Source of the DNA: Bacillota bacterium
GTDB lineage: Bacteria; Bacillota; Sulfobacillia; RBS10-35; JAJYVN01
Direction of reading: 5' to 3'
Length of the DNA stretch: 51,606 nucleotides
Assembly: GCA_021803205.1 (NCBI GenBank)
Contig: JAJZMB010000083.1
Span: 1 to 51,606, forward strand
Shown here: piece after piece, positions 17,586 through 26,035 of the stretch
Layout: the number at the start of each line of letters is the position of its first letter
Position numbering within the stretch: position 1 is the stretch's first letter
The notes under the pieces: generated by a model
Databases searched by the model: none
The model's input: only the letters and a program-made list of their open reading frames with translations
Told to the model about the DNA's origin: nothing
Made by a program: the position numbers and the translations under genes

Positions 17586-17769
17586 CTGTCACAAGCCGTC
17601 GCGCGCTCCGGTTCGCTGCGGACGTGCATGGCGCTTCTCCGCCCGGTCTGGAACAACGGAACGCCGCGACGGCAACCGGCGGATGCCTTGGTGCTGCGCG
17701 GCGCCGGATCCTGTGCTCGCCTGAAGACGGCCCGGACAGTGCGGCCTTCTCGAACCGGAGCGCCGTCGC

Positions 17770-18840
17770 TCAGGTCGCCGCTGCCGACCGGGATGCCGGA
17801 TGCACTCCGGCTGCGGGGAAAGGCCCAGCCGCCGGCTCCGGGTGGAGCGGGGGCTTGCCCGCCGGTCCCGCGGGGCCCGACGACTCCGGCGGAGGCTCCG
17901 GAAAGCTTGACGGGGGAGGCGGCGGCGCACGCCGCGCCGCCTGGCCGACGATGGCCACCAGTTGCTGGGGCGACTCCCCCGCCCACACCCGGATGCGCTC
18001 CAGCCGGTACATCCCCTCCACCGCCGGGTCCGCGGCTCCGAAGACGGTGCTGATGGCGCCACTGAAACCCGCAGCGCGTACGGCCGCCACCACCGCGGGA
18101 TCGTAGTGCCCCACGGGGTAGCAAAAGAACCGCACCCGGGTGTGGAATTCCGTCCGCAGATCCGCCCGCGAGGAGAAGACCTCGAAGTGAATCACCGAGG
18201 CGGAGGCGGTGGTCAGGTCTACCTCCGGCTGGGTGACGGCGTGATCGGCCAGCTCCCAGCCCGAGGCGAGCATGACGCGAATCTGGGCCGGGGTGAAACC
18301 GCCCGGGAAGCCGATGCGCTGCACCTGCTGGCAGAGGACGCCGGGCCAATGCATGCTCTGCAGCACAGGACGAGCATTTTCGTAGACGCTGACGTATCCG
18401 TCATCGAAAGTGAGTACCACCGGACGGGCGGGGGCTGGCGCCGTCCCTCGCCAGCTGGCGTAGGCCTGACCGAGAGTGACCGCCTGATAGCCGGCCGCAC
18501 GGAGCGCCCGCATCTGGGCCGCAAACAGGCTGGGGGCCACGTACAGCCCCTTGAGGGGGGCGTTCGCCGCTGGGCGCGCGATCACGTGATACATCAACAC
18601 CGGCACCAGAAGACCCGGGCGCGGCACGGCGTGTGTCGGGGTCGGCGACAAAGCGGGCTCAGGCGTGGTTAGCGCGGACGAGGAGGCGCCGGGCGGCGAA
18701 GACGCCGTGCCGCCGGGCGCCGAGACACGCCGCGCCCGTGGCGCCAGCAGGGCGGCAGCGCTCCCGGGCGACAGGGCGCACGCGGCGGTCGCCCCGAGGC
18801 CCACACCGCAGGCGCAGGCGAAGACGGTGGCGATGCGCAT
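17770..18840 (-). CDS. Secreted polysaccharide deacetylase-family protein (NodB fold) with altered metal motif
   Basis: About 356 residues from an ATG at 18840 that opens a plausible signal peptide (MRIATVFACACGVGLGATAA); an upstream in-frame start at 18954 would mask it. The NodB domain shows VPVLMYHVI, the catalytic VVLTFDDGY (motif 1) and FFCYPVGHYDPAVVAAV (motif 3). Motif 2, normally H-[ST]-x-x-H, reads ADHAVTQPEV, so the second metal-binding His appears to be Gln. This may reduce or change CE4 deacetylase activity. The C-terminal roughly 50 residues are Pro/Ala-rich. It lies downstream of the SLH/GH18 gene, suggesting both act at the cell wall or spore surface. Confidence 0.8.
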   Translation of the reverse strand: MRIATVFACACGVGLGATAACALSPGSAAALLAPRARRVSAPGGTASSPPGASSSALTTPEPALSPTPTHAVPRPGLLVPVLMYHVIARPAANAPLKGLYVAPSLFAAQMRALRAAGYQAVTLGQAYASWRGTAPAPARPVVLTFDDGYVSVYENARPVLQSMHWPGVLCQQVQRIGFPGGFTPAQIRVMLASGWELADHAVTQPEVDLTTASASVIHFEVFSSRADLRTEFHTRVRFFCYPVGHYDPAVVAAVRAAGFSGAISTVFGAADPAVEGMYRLERIRVWAGESPQQLVAIVGQAARRAPPPPPSSFPEPPPESSGPAGPAGKPPLHPEPAAGPFPAAGVHPASRSAAAT

Positions 18841-18990
18841 CCACCGTCCGGGAGCGCCGGCACTCCGGAAGGGCCACACCGCGCGTCCCCTCCCCGTCTC
18901 GACGCCATCTGCGCAGGGCCCTGTCGGCCCTGCTTCCCCAGCAACCCAGACCACGGCGCCTGCTCCGGGTACCCCGCTGCCCCGTTGAAT

Positions 18991-20640
18991 TTACTGGTAC
19001 GCTGCGAATGCCTGCTGCCAGGGTGTCCACCAATCGCGCACTCCGTAGTCCAGCCGCCAGGCGATCACCCCTGCCCACGCGGCGTCGCGGACCAGGGAGA
19101 GGCGCGCCGCGAGACCCTGTCCGCCGACGAACCATCCCGTGTACGTCCCGCCTGAATGCTGGTAGGTGAAGGTGTTCTCTCCGGCGCTCGGATCGGCGAG
19201 CATGGTGGCTCCGTGCGCTCCCGCCTCATTGAGCATCCCGGACACCCAGTACGCCGTCGCCCCGAGCGTGCTGTCGTTCCAAATATACCCGTACGCCGGA
19301 AGCCCGAGGACCAGTTTCGCCGGTGGCACCCACTGCGAGCCAAAGGCGATGACGGATTTTTCCCAGGCCAGCGGGGCGATGGGGCCCGGAGCGGTCCCCG
19401 GCCAGTGCACCGAGTACGCCATGACGTCGATCTGGTCCGCCACCTGCCCGAGCGCCTGGTAATCGTACGCCCCGACGTTCGGTTGCCCCGGCCCGTATTC
19501 AAATGGCGCCGGCACGTCGACACTCACCTTTGCGCCCTCGGCGTGCAGGGCGGCAGCCACCTGGGCGACGAAGGCCGTGTAGCTGGATCCCTCACTTGCG
19601 GGCAACCCCTCGACGTCCAGGTTGACCCCCACGTAACCCACGCGCTTCACGTCGGCGGCGATGCCGGCCACAATGGCGGATTCTTCGGAAGGAGAGGAGA
19701 GGAACGCGTTTTGCGCCGAACTCATCGACTGCACCATCATCCACAGCTGGGCCTGCGGGTGCTGCCGCGCCCAGGCGATGTTCTGCTCGTTGTCGAAGCC
19801 GCTCAAGGCGCCGCCTGGCAGAATATCGTATCCCCCGTCAACCAGAAAGTTGATCGCGTCGCCGTGCGCGACAAGGTTCGAGTAGGCCTCCGCCGTGCCG
19901 CTGTCCCAGAAGCCCATCAGGAAGGCGGTCTTGGCGGCGTTGGCCTGCGGCAGCGCGGGACCGCCGAAGTGCGCCGAGAAATAGGCCAGATAGCGGACGA
20001 TGAGCACCGCCGCCTGTGCCCGGGTCGTCTCCTGGTCCGGAGCAAAACAGGCCTCGGGCCGGCACACCCTGCCTCCGACCTCCGCCAGCCCGTAGATCAA
20101 GCCATCCCGCATATCGATGGTGGCTGGCAGGGCCCACGACGGGATGCTTGCTCCGTCCTGCCACAGGGCAAAGTAGCGGGTGTCGGGGGTCTGCCCGTGG
20201 CTTTCGAGTTCACGCCCGAACACCGTCGCGGCCTGGGCCCGGGTCAGATACCCCGCCGGATCGAACTCCCCGTGTCCCACCCCGGTCATGATGCCGGCGG
20301 CCACCACCGCGGACACCAGCGGGCGATCCGCCTGCGGGATCTGGTCCTGGTCGGCGAAGGTCCTCGCGTGCGCCGGCGGCACCAGGTGCAGCGCGCGAGC
20401 CATCCAAACCGCGAATTGCAGCCGCGTCACCGGGGTTGAGGGGTGGAACAGTCCGTCCTTGGGGATCGTCACGATCCCGGCATTGAGCAGTTGCACTATG
20501 TCCCAGTATGCGAAGTTGCCCTGGATATCCCGGAAGGCACCGGCACCCTGGATCTGCCCCGAGTCGGCCAGTGCCGGGCCCGTGGCCCACCCGCACGCCA
20601 GCAGGGCCACCAGGACGGCTCCAAGGAAGCGACGCACCAT
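18991..20640 (-). CDS. S-layer-anchored glycoside hydrolase family 18 protein (spore peptidoglycan/chitinase-like)
   Basis: 549 residues with a clear signal peptide (LGAVLVALLACGWATGPALA). About residues 33-215 hold three SLH-type repeats (for example FRDIQGNFAYWDIVQLLNAG and DPAGYLTRAQAATVFGREL) that bind secondary wall polymer. The rest is a GH18 TIM-barrel like the YaaH/SleL/YdhD group: AINFLVDGGYDILPGG, the catalytic strand GVNLDVEGLPAS, DQIDVMAYSVHWPG, LVLGLPAYGYIWND and GVIAWRLDYGVRDWW. The canonical DxxDxE becomes NLDVE, with Asn at the first acidic position while the catalytic Glu is retained. The ATG at 20640 has GGGGGAG upstream. Likely extracellular, acting on peptidoglycan or cortex. 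Confidence 0.88.
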   Translation of the reverse strand: MVRRFLGAVLVALLACGWATGPALADSGQIQGAGAFRDIQGNFAYWDIVQLLNAGIVTIPKDGLFHPSTPVTRLQFAVWMARALHLVPPAHARTFADQDQIPQADRPLVSAVVAAGIMTGVGHGEFDPAGYLTRAQAATVFGRELESHGQTPDTRYFALWQDGASIPSWALPATIDMRDGLIYGLAEVGGRVCRPEACFAPDQETTRAQAAVLIVRYLAYFSAHFGGPALPQANAAKTAFLMGFWDSGTAEAYSNLVAHGDAINFLVDGGYDILPGGALSGFDNEQNIAWARQHPQAQLWMMVQSMSSAQNAFLSSPSEESAIVAGIAADVKRVGYVGVNLDVEGLPASEGSSYTAFVAQVAAALHAEGAKVSVDVPAPFEYGPGQPNVGAYDYQALGQVADQIDVMAYSVHWPGTAPGPIAPLAWEKSVIAFGSQWVPPAKLVLGLPAYGYIWNDSTLGATAYWVSGMLNEAGAHGATMLADPSAGENTFTYQHSGGTYTGWFVGGQGLAARLSLVRDAAWAGVIAWRLDYGVRDWWTPWQQAFAAYQ

Positions 20641-21316
20641 GCACTACTCCCCCTGCTACTTCTCATCGACATTAAACGCGAAACACGGAAATTTTTCGAT
20701 CGCCTGCCAATCGCCTGCCGAGCTCACACTCGGATCGCCGCGGCGAGAGCGGGTGCCTGCGGCCGATCCGCACCCGCACAGAGCGCGATCGCTGTATGCA
20801 CGGTGGTCAGAACGCGTCTTGGGGGAGGCGGGTGCCGGCACGAGCACACCGGCGGACGCGCCCCCGCTCTCCCCCCACCGCGGGACCCCGTCGGCCAGAA
20901 CGACGGCTTCGCGCGACACCCGCGCGTCGGGAGCGAGGATCAGGGCAAAAAGCACCGAGGTGGCCGCTGCAAAAGTCCGCTTTTTGCGAGGCCACTGCTC
21001 CGGTGTCCCCTGTCCCCCAAGGTTCGACGATTCGCGGCCGGTGCGGAAAACCGACTTGTGCAGAACCGCCCGAGGCGATTTTCTATCGGTCCCACCGCGG
21101 CAGCAGCAAGTTGTGCGGGACGCGGGTGACCGTCAGTCCGACCGCCTGGCCTCGCCGCCGAATGCCTCCCGGCGCAATGACACCACGTTGGACGCCGCCG
21201 CCTTGCGGCAGGGGTCGCGCCATGTTGCCGCGAAGCCCGAACTGGCGTGGCCGCGGACGGCGCGCGGCCCGATATTGGCAAGCGGGGGGGGGTGCGGACC
21301 GCCAGTGGGTGAGGCG
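20641..21316. other. Divergent intergenic region holding inverted-repeat copy 2
   Basis: This 676-bp region lies between the minus-strand SLH/GH18 gene and the plus-strand oxidoreductase. It contains the inverted-repeat element at 20969-21061 and an AT-richer stretch near 20660-20700 before the SLH gene. No further protein or RNA gene was recognised; the long overlapping frames do not resemble proteins. Confidence 0.4.
20969..21061. repeat. MITE-like inverted-repeat element, copy 2
   Basis: The 93-bp element lies in reverse orientation to the copy at 635-745. Its ends, 20969-20987 and 21043-21061 (GCGGAAAACCGACTTGTGC), form imperfect inverted repeats. The core 20984-21046 matches the reverse complement of 649-711 at 55 of 63 positions. 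It is about 18 bp shorter than copy 1 on one side. It has no coding capacity. Confidence 0.65.
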
Positions 21317-22300
21317 GTGCTGCGGTTCGGGATTGTGGGGACCGGCGGCATGGGCGGCGTGCACCTGCGGGAGATCAACGCGCGCCAGGACGCGCGGGTG
21401 GCGGCCCTGTGCGACGTCAGCGAGACCGCCCTGGAACGGACCCGTGCGGCGCTCGGCGAGCGGGCCGCCGGCGTGACGAGCTTCACCGACCTGCACCGCA
21501 TGCTCGCGGAGGCGGATCTGGACGCGGTGGTGGTCGCGACCCCCCACACCCAGCACGCCGGGCACGTGACCGCCGCCTTGGAACGAGGGCTGCATGTGCT
21601 GGTCGAAAAGCCCATGGCCACCACGGCGGCAGACGCCCGCGCGATCATCGCCAAGGCCGAGGGCGCGGGCCGGGTGGTGGCGATCGCCTACCAACGTCAC
21701 GGCAGCCCCACGTACAAGCGCGCGCATGAGGCCATCGCCTCCGGGGCCATCGGTGACATCCGCCTGGTGACGGTGCTCATCGCCCAGGACTGCCTGGCCA
21801 ACTTCTTGCCAGGTCGGACGTGGCGGGCGGATCCCGCCCTGTCCGGAGGTGGCCACTTCATGGACACCGGCAGCCACATCAACGACATGATGCTGTGGGT
21901 CAGCGGGCTGCGGCCCGAAGCGGTGTGCGCGCAGATCGACCGCTTCGGCACGCTGGTCGACGTCTGCACCGCGCTCACCATTCGGTTCGACAACGGCGCG
22001 GTGGGGACGTTCGCCGCGACCGCGCTGTCGCCGGAGTGGCGCGAGGAGTTTTCCTTTTACGGCACCAAGGGCGTACTGAACATCCGTGATGGAAACCTGC
22101 GTCTGCAGATCAAGGGTCAGGATGGAGTGGCCCTGGTCGGCGAAGGCGATGCGATCCGCCCGGTGGAGGACTTCATCGCCACTGTGCGCGGGCAGAAGCC
22201 GGCGCCGCAGGCACCCCCGCTCTACGGATTGCGGGTGGCGCAGATCTCGGAGGCCGCGTACAAGTCCGCGGAATCCGGGCGGGTGGAGCGCGTCGGGTGA
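21317..22300 (+). CDS. Gfo/Idh/MocA family NAD(P)-dependent oxidoreductase
   Basis: 327 residues from a GTG at 21317 with GGTGAGG upstream; a GTG at 21305 is possible. These enzymes oxidise or reduce sugars, inositols and derivatives. The Rossmann motif GIVGTGGMGGVHL is at the N-terminus. DLDAVVVATPHTQHAGHVTAAL and the catalytic HVLVEKPMATT (EKP Lys) follow, and GGHFMDTGSHINDMM has the His/Asp typical of the family's active site. The C-terminal alpha/beta domain supports a full-length protein. It is first in a + strand run with a solute-binding protein, a VOC protein and a sulfatase, which fits sugar catabolism; the substrate is unknown. Confidence 0.88.
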   Translation: MLRFGIVGTGGMGGVHLREINARQDARVAALCDVSETALERTRAALGERAAGVTSFTDLHRMLAEADLDAVVVATPHTQHAGHVTAALERGLHVLVEKPMATTAADARAIIAKAEGAGRVVAIAYQRHGSPTYKRAHEAIASGAIGDIRLVTVLIAQDCLANFLPGRTWRADPALSGGGHFMDTGSHINDMMLWVSGLRPEAVCAQIDRFGTLVDVCTALTIRFDNGAVGTFAATALSPEWREEFSFYGTKGVLNIRDGNLRLQIKGQDGVALVGEGDAIRPVEDFIATVRGQKPAPQAPPLYGLRVAQISEAAYKSAESGRVERVG

Positions 22301-22435
22301 GACGCGACGCCGGACGGCCGGCTTGCACGCCGGCCCGGCCCAGCAACCCCGCGGCGGGCAGCGGGTCGAAACCGGCGCCGGCACCAGGTCTTGCTGGGCG
22401 TCTGTCCCGGAACAGGCGGCGAGGGGAGGTGGCAC

Positions 22436-23845
22436 ATGGCCGCTCTGGTGATGGCGGGTGGGCCGCTGTCCCGTCGGCGGCTGTTGGCCTCCTTTGGCCT
22501 GGCGTCGGTCTCGGCCGCCGTCGCCGCGGCCGGTTGCTCCGTTGTCGGCCTGGGTGGCAGGGCGCGGACATCGCCGTCGCCGGCCAATCCGGTCGTGGAG
22601 TTGCTCATCGGATTTCCCGCCGTCACGGGGACCGTGCACGGGACGGAGGTCCCCGGTCTGATCGACAATGCCCTGGAGCCGTTTGTGCGGCAACATCCCG
22701 GCGTGCGTATCCGGCAGGCGAGCTATCCAGGCCAGGCCACGCCTCAGATGCTGGTGGCTCTGACCGGCGGCAAGGGTCCGGACGTGCTTTCCAACAGCGT
22801 GATGGTCCCCTTCGTTCAGAACGGATTCCTGTTGGACCTGGGCCCGTACATCCGAAAGGACAACGTCGACCTCTCGCTATTCGCCACGGGCATGCTGGAC
22901 TACTTTGCCTCGGCCGCCGCGGTCTCGCCCACCAACCCCAATGGTACCTACGGCCTGCCTATGAACCTCGATCAGCGGGCCTACGTAGTGAACCTCGGCG
23001 TGCTGGACCAACTCGGGCTGGCCCATCCCGACGCGGGTTGGACGTATCAGCAGTACGGACAGCTGTTCGCAAGCGCCACCGCCAACGGCACCGCCTCCAC
23101 CCCGAAGCGGTACGGCGGCGAACTGATCTTCCGGGGATACGACTTCTCGCGCGATATGCCCTCGCCTGCGGAGTTTCATGCCTGGGGCGGGGGGTACGTC
23201 GACCCGGCGGATCGGCGCAAGTGCGCCCTGACCAGTATCGGAAGCATCAGTTACGGCGAGTGGGCCATCAATCTCTACCAACAGGGCACGGTGATGCTGG
23301 GAGCGACTGGACACGGCAAGACCAACGGCGCCTTCGGTGCCGGCACGCTGGTGGTGCACACGGTCTACACCCAGGAAATCGGGCTGACCACCAGCTGGCG
23401 GCATCTGAATTGGGACTTCTTCCCCATGCCGGTGGGCCCCGTGGCTCAGACGGTCCTGTGCTCAACCAACTTCTACGCCGTCAATTCGGCCACGGCCCAG
23501 CCCGAGCTGTCCTGGGAGCTGTTGCGCTGGCTCACCGTCGAACCGGACTTCGGCCGCTTCCTGATGCAGACCCTGCTCTATCCTCCGGTCCGGCTGGATC
23601 AGTGGGAACAGTGGCGGGCGATCGTCACCACGGTCGCGCCGAGCCTCAGATCAAAGGACCTCGGCGTGTTCGTGCACCAGGCCGCCGCGGATCGGTTGTG
23701 GGCGGGGACGGTGTTTCCGTATCCCGATGCCGCGGTCTATCCCATCCTGGCCGACGCCAGCCAGCAGTTGCTCCAGGGGAAGGTTTCGGTGGCCAGGGGC
23801 TTCGCGAGCATCGCCCGGCAGATCGACGCGTTGGCCACCCTCTGA
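22436..23845 (+). CDS. ABC-type solute-binding lipoprotein (family 1), orphan
   Basis: 469 residues from an ATG at 22436 behind GGGGAGGTGG. The N-terminus has a twin-arginine-like SRRRLLASFG, a hydrophobic stretch and a lipobox-like AAAGC, suggesting a Tat-exported lipoprotein. The body resembles family 1 sugar-binding proteins (NALEPFVRQHPGVRIRQAS, ALTGGKGPDVL, YGLPMNLDQRAYVVNLGVLD, GWTYQQYG). No ABC permease or ATPase gene is adjacent. A paralogue is at 48687-50144; both end with a similar segment (VSVARGFASIARQIDAL here). Between the oxidoreductase and VOC genes, so probably part of the same uptake and catabolism unit. Confidence 0.82.
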   Translation: MAALVMAGGPLSRRRLLASFGLASVSAAVAAAGCSVVGLGGRARTSPSPANPVVELLIGFPAVTGTVHGTEVPGLIDNALEPFVRQHPGVRIRQASYPGQATPQMLVALTGGKGPDVLSNSVMVPFVQNGFLLDLGPYIRKDNVDLSLFATGMLDYFASAAAVSPTNPNGTYGLPMNLDQRAYVVNLGVLDQLGLAHPDAGWTYQQYGQLFASATANGTASTPKRYGGELIFRGYDFSRDMPSPAEFHAWGGGYVDPADRRKCALTSIGSISYGEWAINLYQQGTVMLGATGHGKTNGAFGAGTLVVHTVYTQEIGLTTSWRHLNWDFFPMPVGPVAQTVLCSTNFYAVNSATAQPELSWELLRWLTVEPDFGRFLMQTLLYPPVRLDQWEQWRAIVTTVAPSLRSKDLGVFVHQAAADRLWAGTVFPYPDAAVYPILADASQQLLQGKVSVARGFASIARQIDALATL

Positions 23846-23933
23846 TTCCGGGTCAGTGCCGTCACCCATGGACCGTCGCTTCGTTTTTGAATCAGGATAC
23901 GCTTCGCAACTCGGGAATAAGGATGTGATACGG

Positions 23934-24374
23934 TTGATCACGGGGATTGCGCATGTGGCGTACGCGGTGAGCGATCTGGACCGGACGCTTGACTTCTACT
24001 GTCGGGGACTCGGCCTGCGTGAGGCGTTCCGGCTATACGACGACAACGGCCAGACGCGGATCGTCTACGTTCAGGTGCGGGACCTGGATTTCATCGAGTT
24101 CTTCCCGCGCCGCCCGGGTATGCCGAGCGGGACGGAGGCTCGGCCCGGCGCGGCGTCCTTCCGGCACCTGTCACTGGCTGTGGACGACATGCAGGCGACT
24201 GTCCGCGAATTGGCCGCACGAGGCATCCACACGGAAAAGGAGCCGATCAGGGGCAAGGATCTGAACTGGCAGTCCTGGATCGTCGACCCGGATGGCAATC
24301 GCATTGAACTGATGCAGATCGCAGCCGATTCGCCGCAAAACAAGGCGGCGCTCGAAGCTTCGGCAATCCGCTGA
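23934..24374 (+). CDS. VOC-superfamily (glyoxalase/dioxygenase fold) metalloprotein
   Basis: 146 residues from a TTG at 23934 (AAGGA ten bases upstream); an in-frame ATG at 23868 would add 22 residues but lacks a Shine-Dalgarno. Two beta-alpha-beta-beta-beta modules are visible: GIAHVAYAVSDLDRTLDFYCRG and RHLSLAVDDMQATVRELAA. The four metal-ligand positions are filled: His in AHVAY, Glu in FIEFF, His in RHLSL and Glu in RIELMQ. It could therefore be a glyoxalase-, epimerase- or dioxygenase-type enzyme. It ends 196 bases before a sulfatase. The exact reaction cannot be inferred. Confidence 0.82.
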   Translation: MITGIAHVAYAVSDLDRTLDFYCRGLGLREAFRLYDDNGQTRIVYVQVRDLDFIEFFPRRPGMPSGTEARPGAASFRHLSLAVDDMQATVRELAARGIHTEKEPIRGKDLNWQSWIVDPDGNRIELMQIAADSPQNKAALEASAIR

Positions 24375-24569
24375 CACGCAGGGGAGTTGTCGCGGCGCGA
24401 CCGGACGAGGGGACGGTGTGCCGCGATGCGTGCGGGCGCATGCCGCGATGGTGCCCCGTCGGCCGGGAAACCGCGCGCGCCGTGGGCTCGCCGGCTGGCG
24501 CCGTTCGCTGACGAGCTCAGTCGCCGGGTGCGAGGGCAGGCCCCGCATCCGGCGGCAGGGGAAGCGGGT

Positions 24570-25937
24570 GTGCCGATGGGTGAGCAGCAGCCACCGAACT
24601 TCATCGTCTTTCTGACCGACGACCACGGTCACTGGGCCATGGGTTGCGCCGGCAATCGGGATGTGCGGACGCCCACGCTCGACCACCTGGCGCGTACGGG
24701 CATCCGTTTCACCCACGCCTTTGCGCCCTCCTCGGTGTGCTCATCGGCCCGGGCGTCGCTCATGACCGGCCTTATGCCGTCGCAGCATGGCATCCACGAC
24801 TGGCTGCGGGAGGATGAGCCCGCGGTGGGAGAGCGGGATTGGCTCGCTGGCCAGGCGACCCTGGCGCAGCAACTGGCCGCCGCCGGTTACCGCTGCATGC
24901 ATGTCGGCAAGTGGCACTTGGGTCGAAGCGCCCGTCCGGCAACGGGCTTCAGCGACTGGTTCGGCGTGCCCCAGCCACAGGGCGGCCATTCTGGCTCGCA
25001 GAGGTACAGCGACGGCGGTGCGCCGATCGAGCGCGCCGGTTTCAAGACCACGGCGCTGACCGACGAGGCCGTCCGGTTGCTGCGCGCGCACGGACCGGCC
25101 GGCCCCTTCCTGCTGTTTGTCGGGTACATCGGCACGCACGCCCCACAGCAGCAGCCGGAGCGATTGGCGGAGTCCTACCGGGAGGCCGCGCTCTCCCCCA
25201 CCTGGGACGAGGGCAGCCCGCTGCGGGGAGCGGTGCCACCGCGCGAGCGGATGAGCCAGTATTATGCGGCGGTGACCCATATGGACGAAGGCGCCGGCAG
25301 GATCCTGGACACGGTGGAGGAGTTGGGCCTGCGGGGCCGGACCGCGATCGTGTACACCTCGGACCACGGAACGGCGCTGGGTCAGCGGGGCATCTGGGGC
25401 AAGGGCAACGCGACCAAGCCCAAGAACCTGTTCGACCACTCGATCCGGGTTCCGCTAATCTGGTCGTATCCCGACCGCTTCGACGGAGGCCGGACCATAT
25501 CGGCCTTCGTCACGCACTGTGATCTGTACCGCACGCTGCTGGACATCGCAGGTGTGCGCACAGGGGCTGCGGACGACCGTGTGGCGGGGCGCAGCTACCT
25601 CCCGCTGCTGGAAGGCGCGCCGGCCGCGGGCGAGGACGTGTACTTCGGCGAATACGGTCCAGCCCGGTGCATCCGGACGCGGACGCACAAACTGGTCCGC
25701 CGGTACGGCCGCGGCACAGACGAGCTCTACGACCTGGTCGGCGATCCGGAGGAACGGCGCAACCTCCTGGAGGACGGAGATTCTGCAGTGGCTACCCAAC
25801 TCGGCGCGCGCCTGGAGGCGTTCTTCCGCCACCACGAAGATCTGGAGCGCAGCGGCCTGCTCTTTGACCCCGACAGCCGGGGGCTCGGACCGGAACACCT
25901 GCGCACCGGGAGCGGGGCCGACCCGGTCGGCTGGTGA
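24570..25937 (+). CDS. Type I sulfatase (alkaline phosphatase superfamily) with CSSAR active-site motif
   Basis: 455 residues from a GTG at 24570 (GGGGAAG five bases upstream); the ATG at 24576 is equally possible. The metal-site N-terminus FIVFLTDDHGHWAMGC, GIRFTHAFAPSSVC, GYRCMHVGKWHLG, and the second metal site VYTSDHGTALGQRG identify a sulfatase. The position of the formylglycine residue is Cys in CSSARASLMTG, but the usual C-x-P/A-x-R has Ser at the third place, so conversion to formylglycine is uncertain. No signal peptide is seen, so it appears cytosolic. It is convergent with a second sulfatase. Confidence 0.88.
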   Translation: MPMGEQQPPNFIVFLTDDHGHWAMGCAGNRDVRTPTLDHLARTGIRFTHAFAPSSVCSSARASLMTGLMPSQHGIHDWLREDEPAVGERDWLAGQATLAQQLAAAGYRCMHVGKWHLGRSARPATGFSDWFGVPQPQGGHSGSQRYSDGGAPIERAGFKTTALTDEAVRLLRAHGPAGPFLLFVGYIGTHAPQQQPERLAESYREAALSPTWDEGSPLRGAVPPRERMSQYYAAVTHMDEGAGRILDTVEELGLRGRTAIVYTSDHGTALGQRGIWGKGNATKPKNLFDHSIRVPLIWSYPDRFDGGRTISAFVTHCDLYRTLLDIAGVRTGAADDRVAGRSYLPLLEGAPAAGEDVYFGEYGPARCIRTRTHKLVRRYGRGTDELYDLVGDPEERRNLLEDGDSAVATQLGARLEAFFRHHEDLERSGLLFDPDSRGLGPEHLRTGSGADPVGW

Positions 25938-26035
25938 GAGGGCCGCCCCGTGCGCCGCGCCCCTTCGCCCGGTCTGCCTTCCATGCTGATCGGGCCGACC
26001 GGCACGGCATTGCTCAGCGCGGCGCCCGTGCGCAC

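Noticed and set aside
21020..21045. GGTTCGA string resembling a tRNA T-loop
   Set aside because: It lies in the repeat element, and no cloverleaf or acceptor stem can be formed around it.
25938..26035. 9-bp inverted repeat (25952-25960 with 26017-26025) between the convergent sulfatases
   Set aside because: The arms are short and the loop is long (56 bases), so it is compatible with chance in GC-rich sequence.
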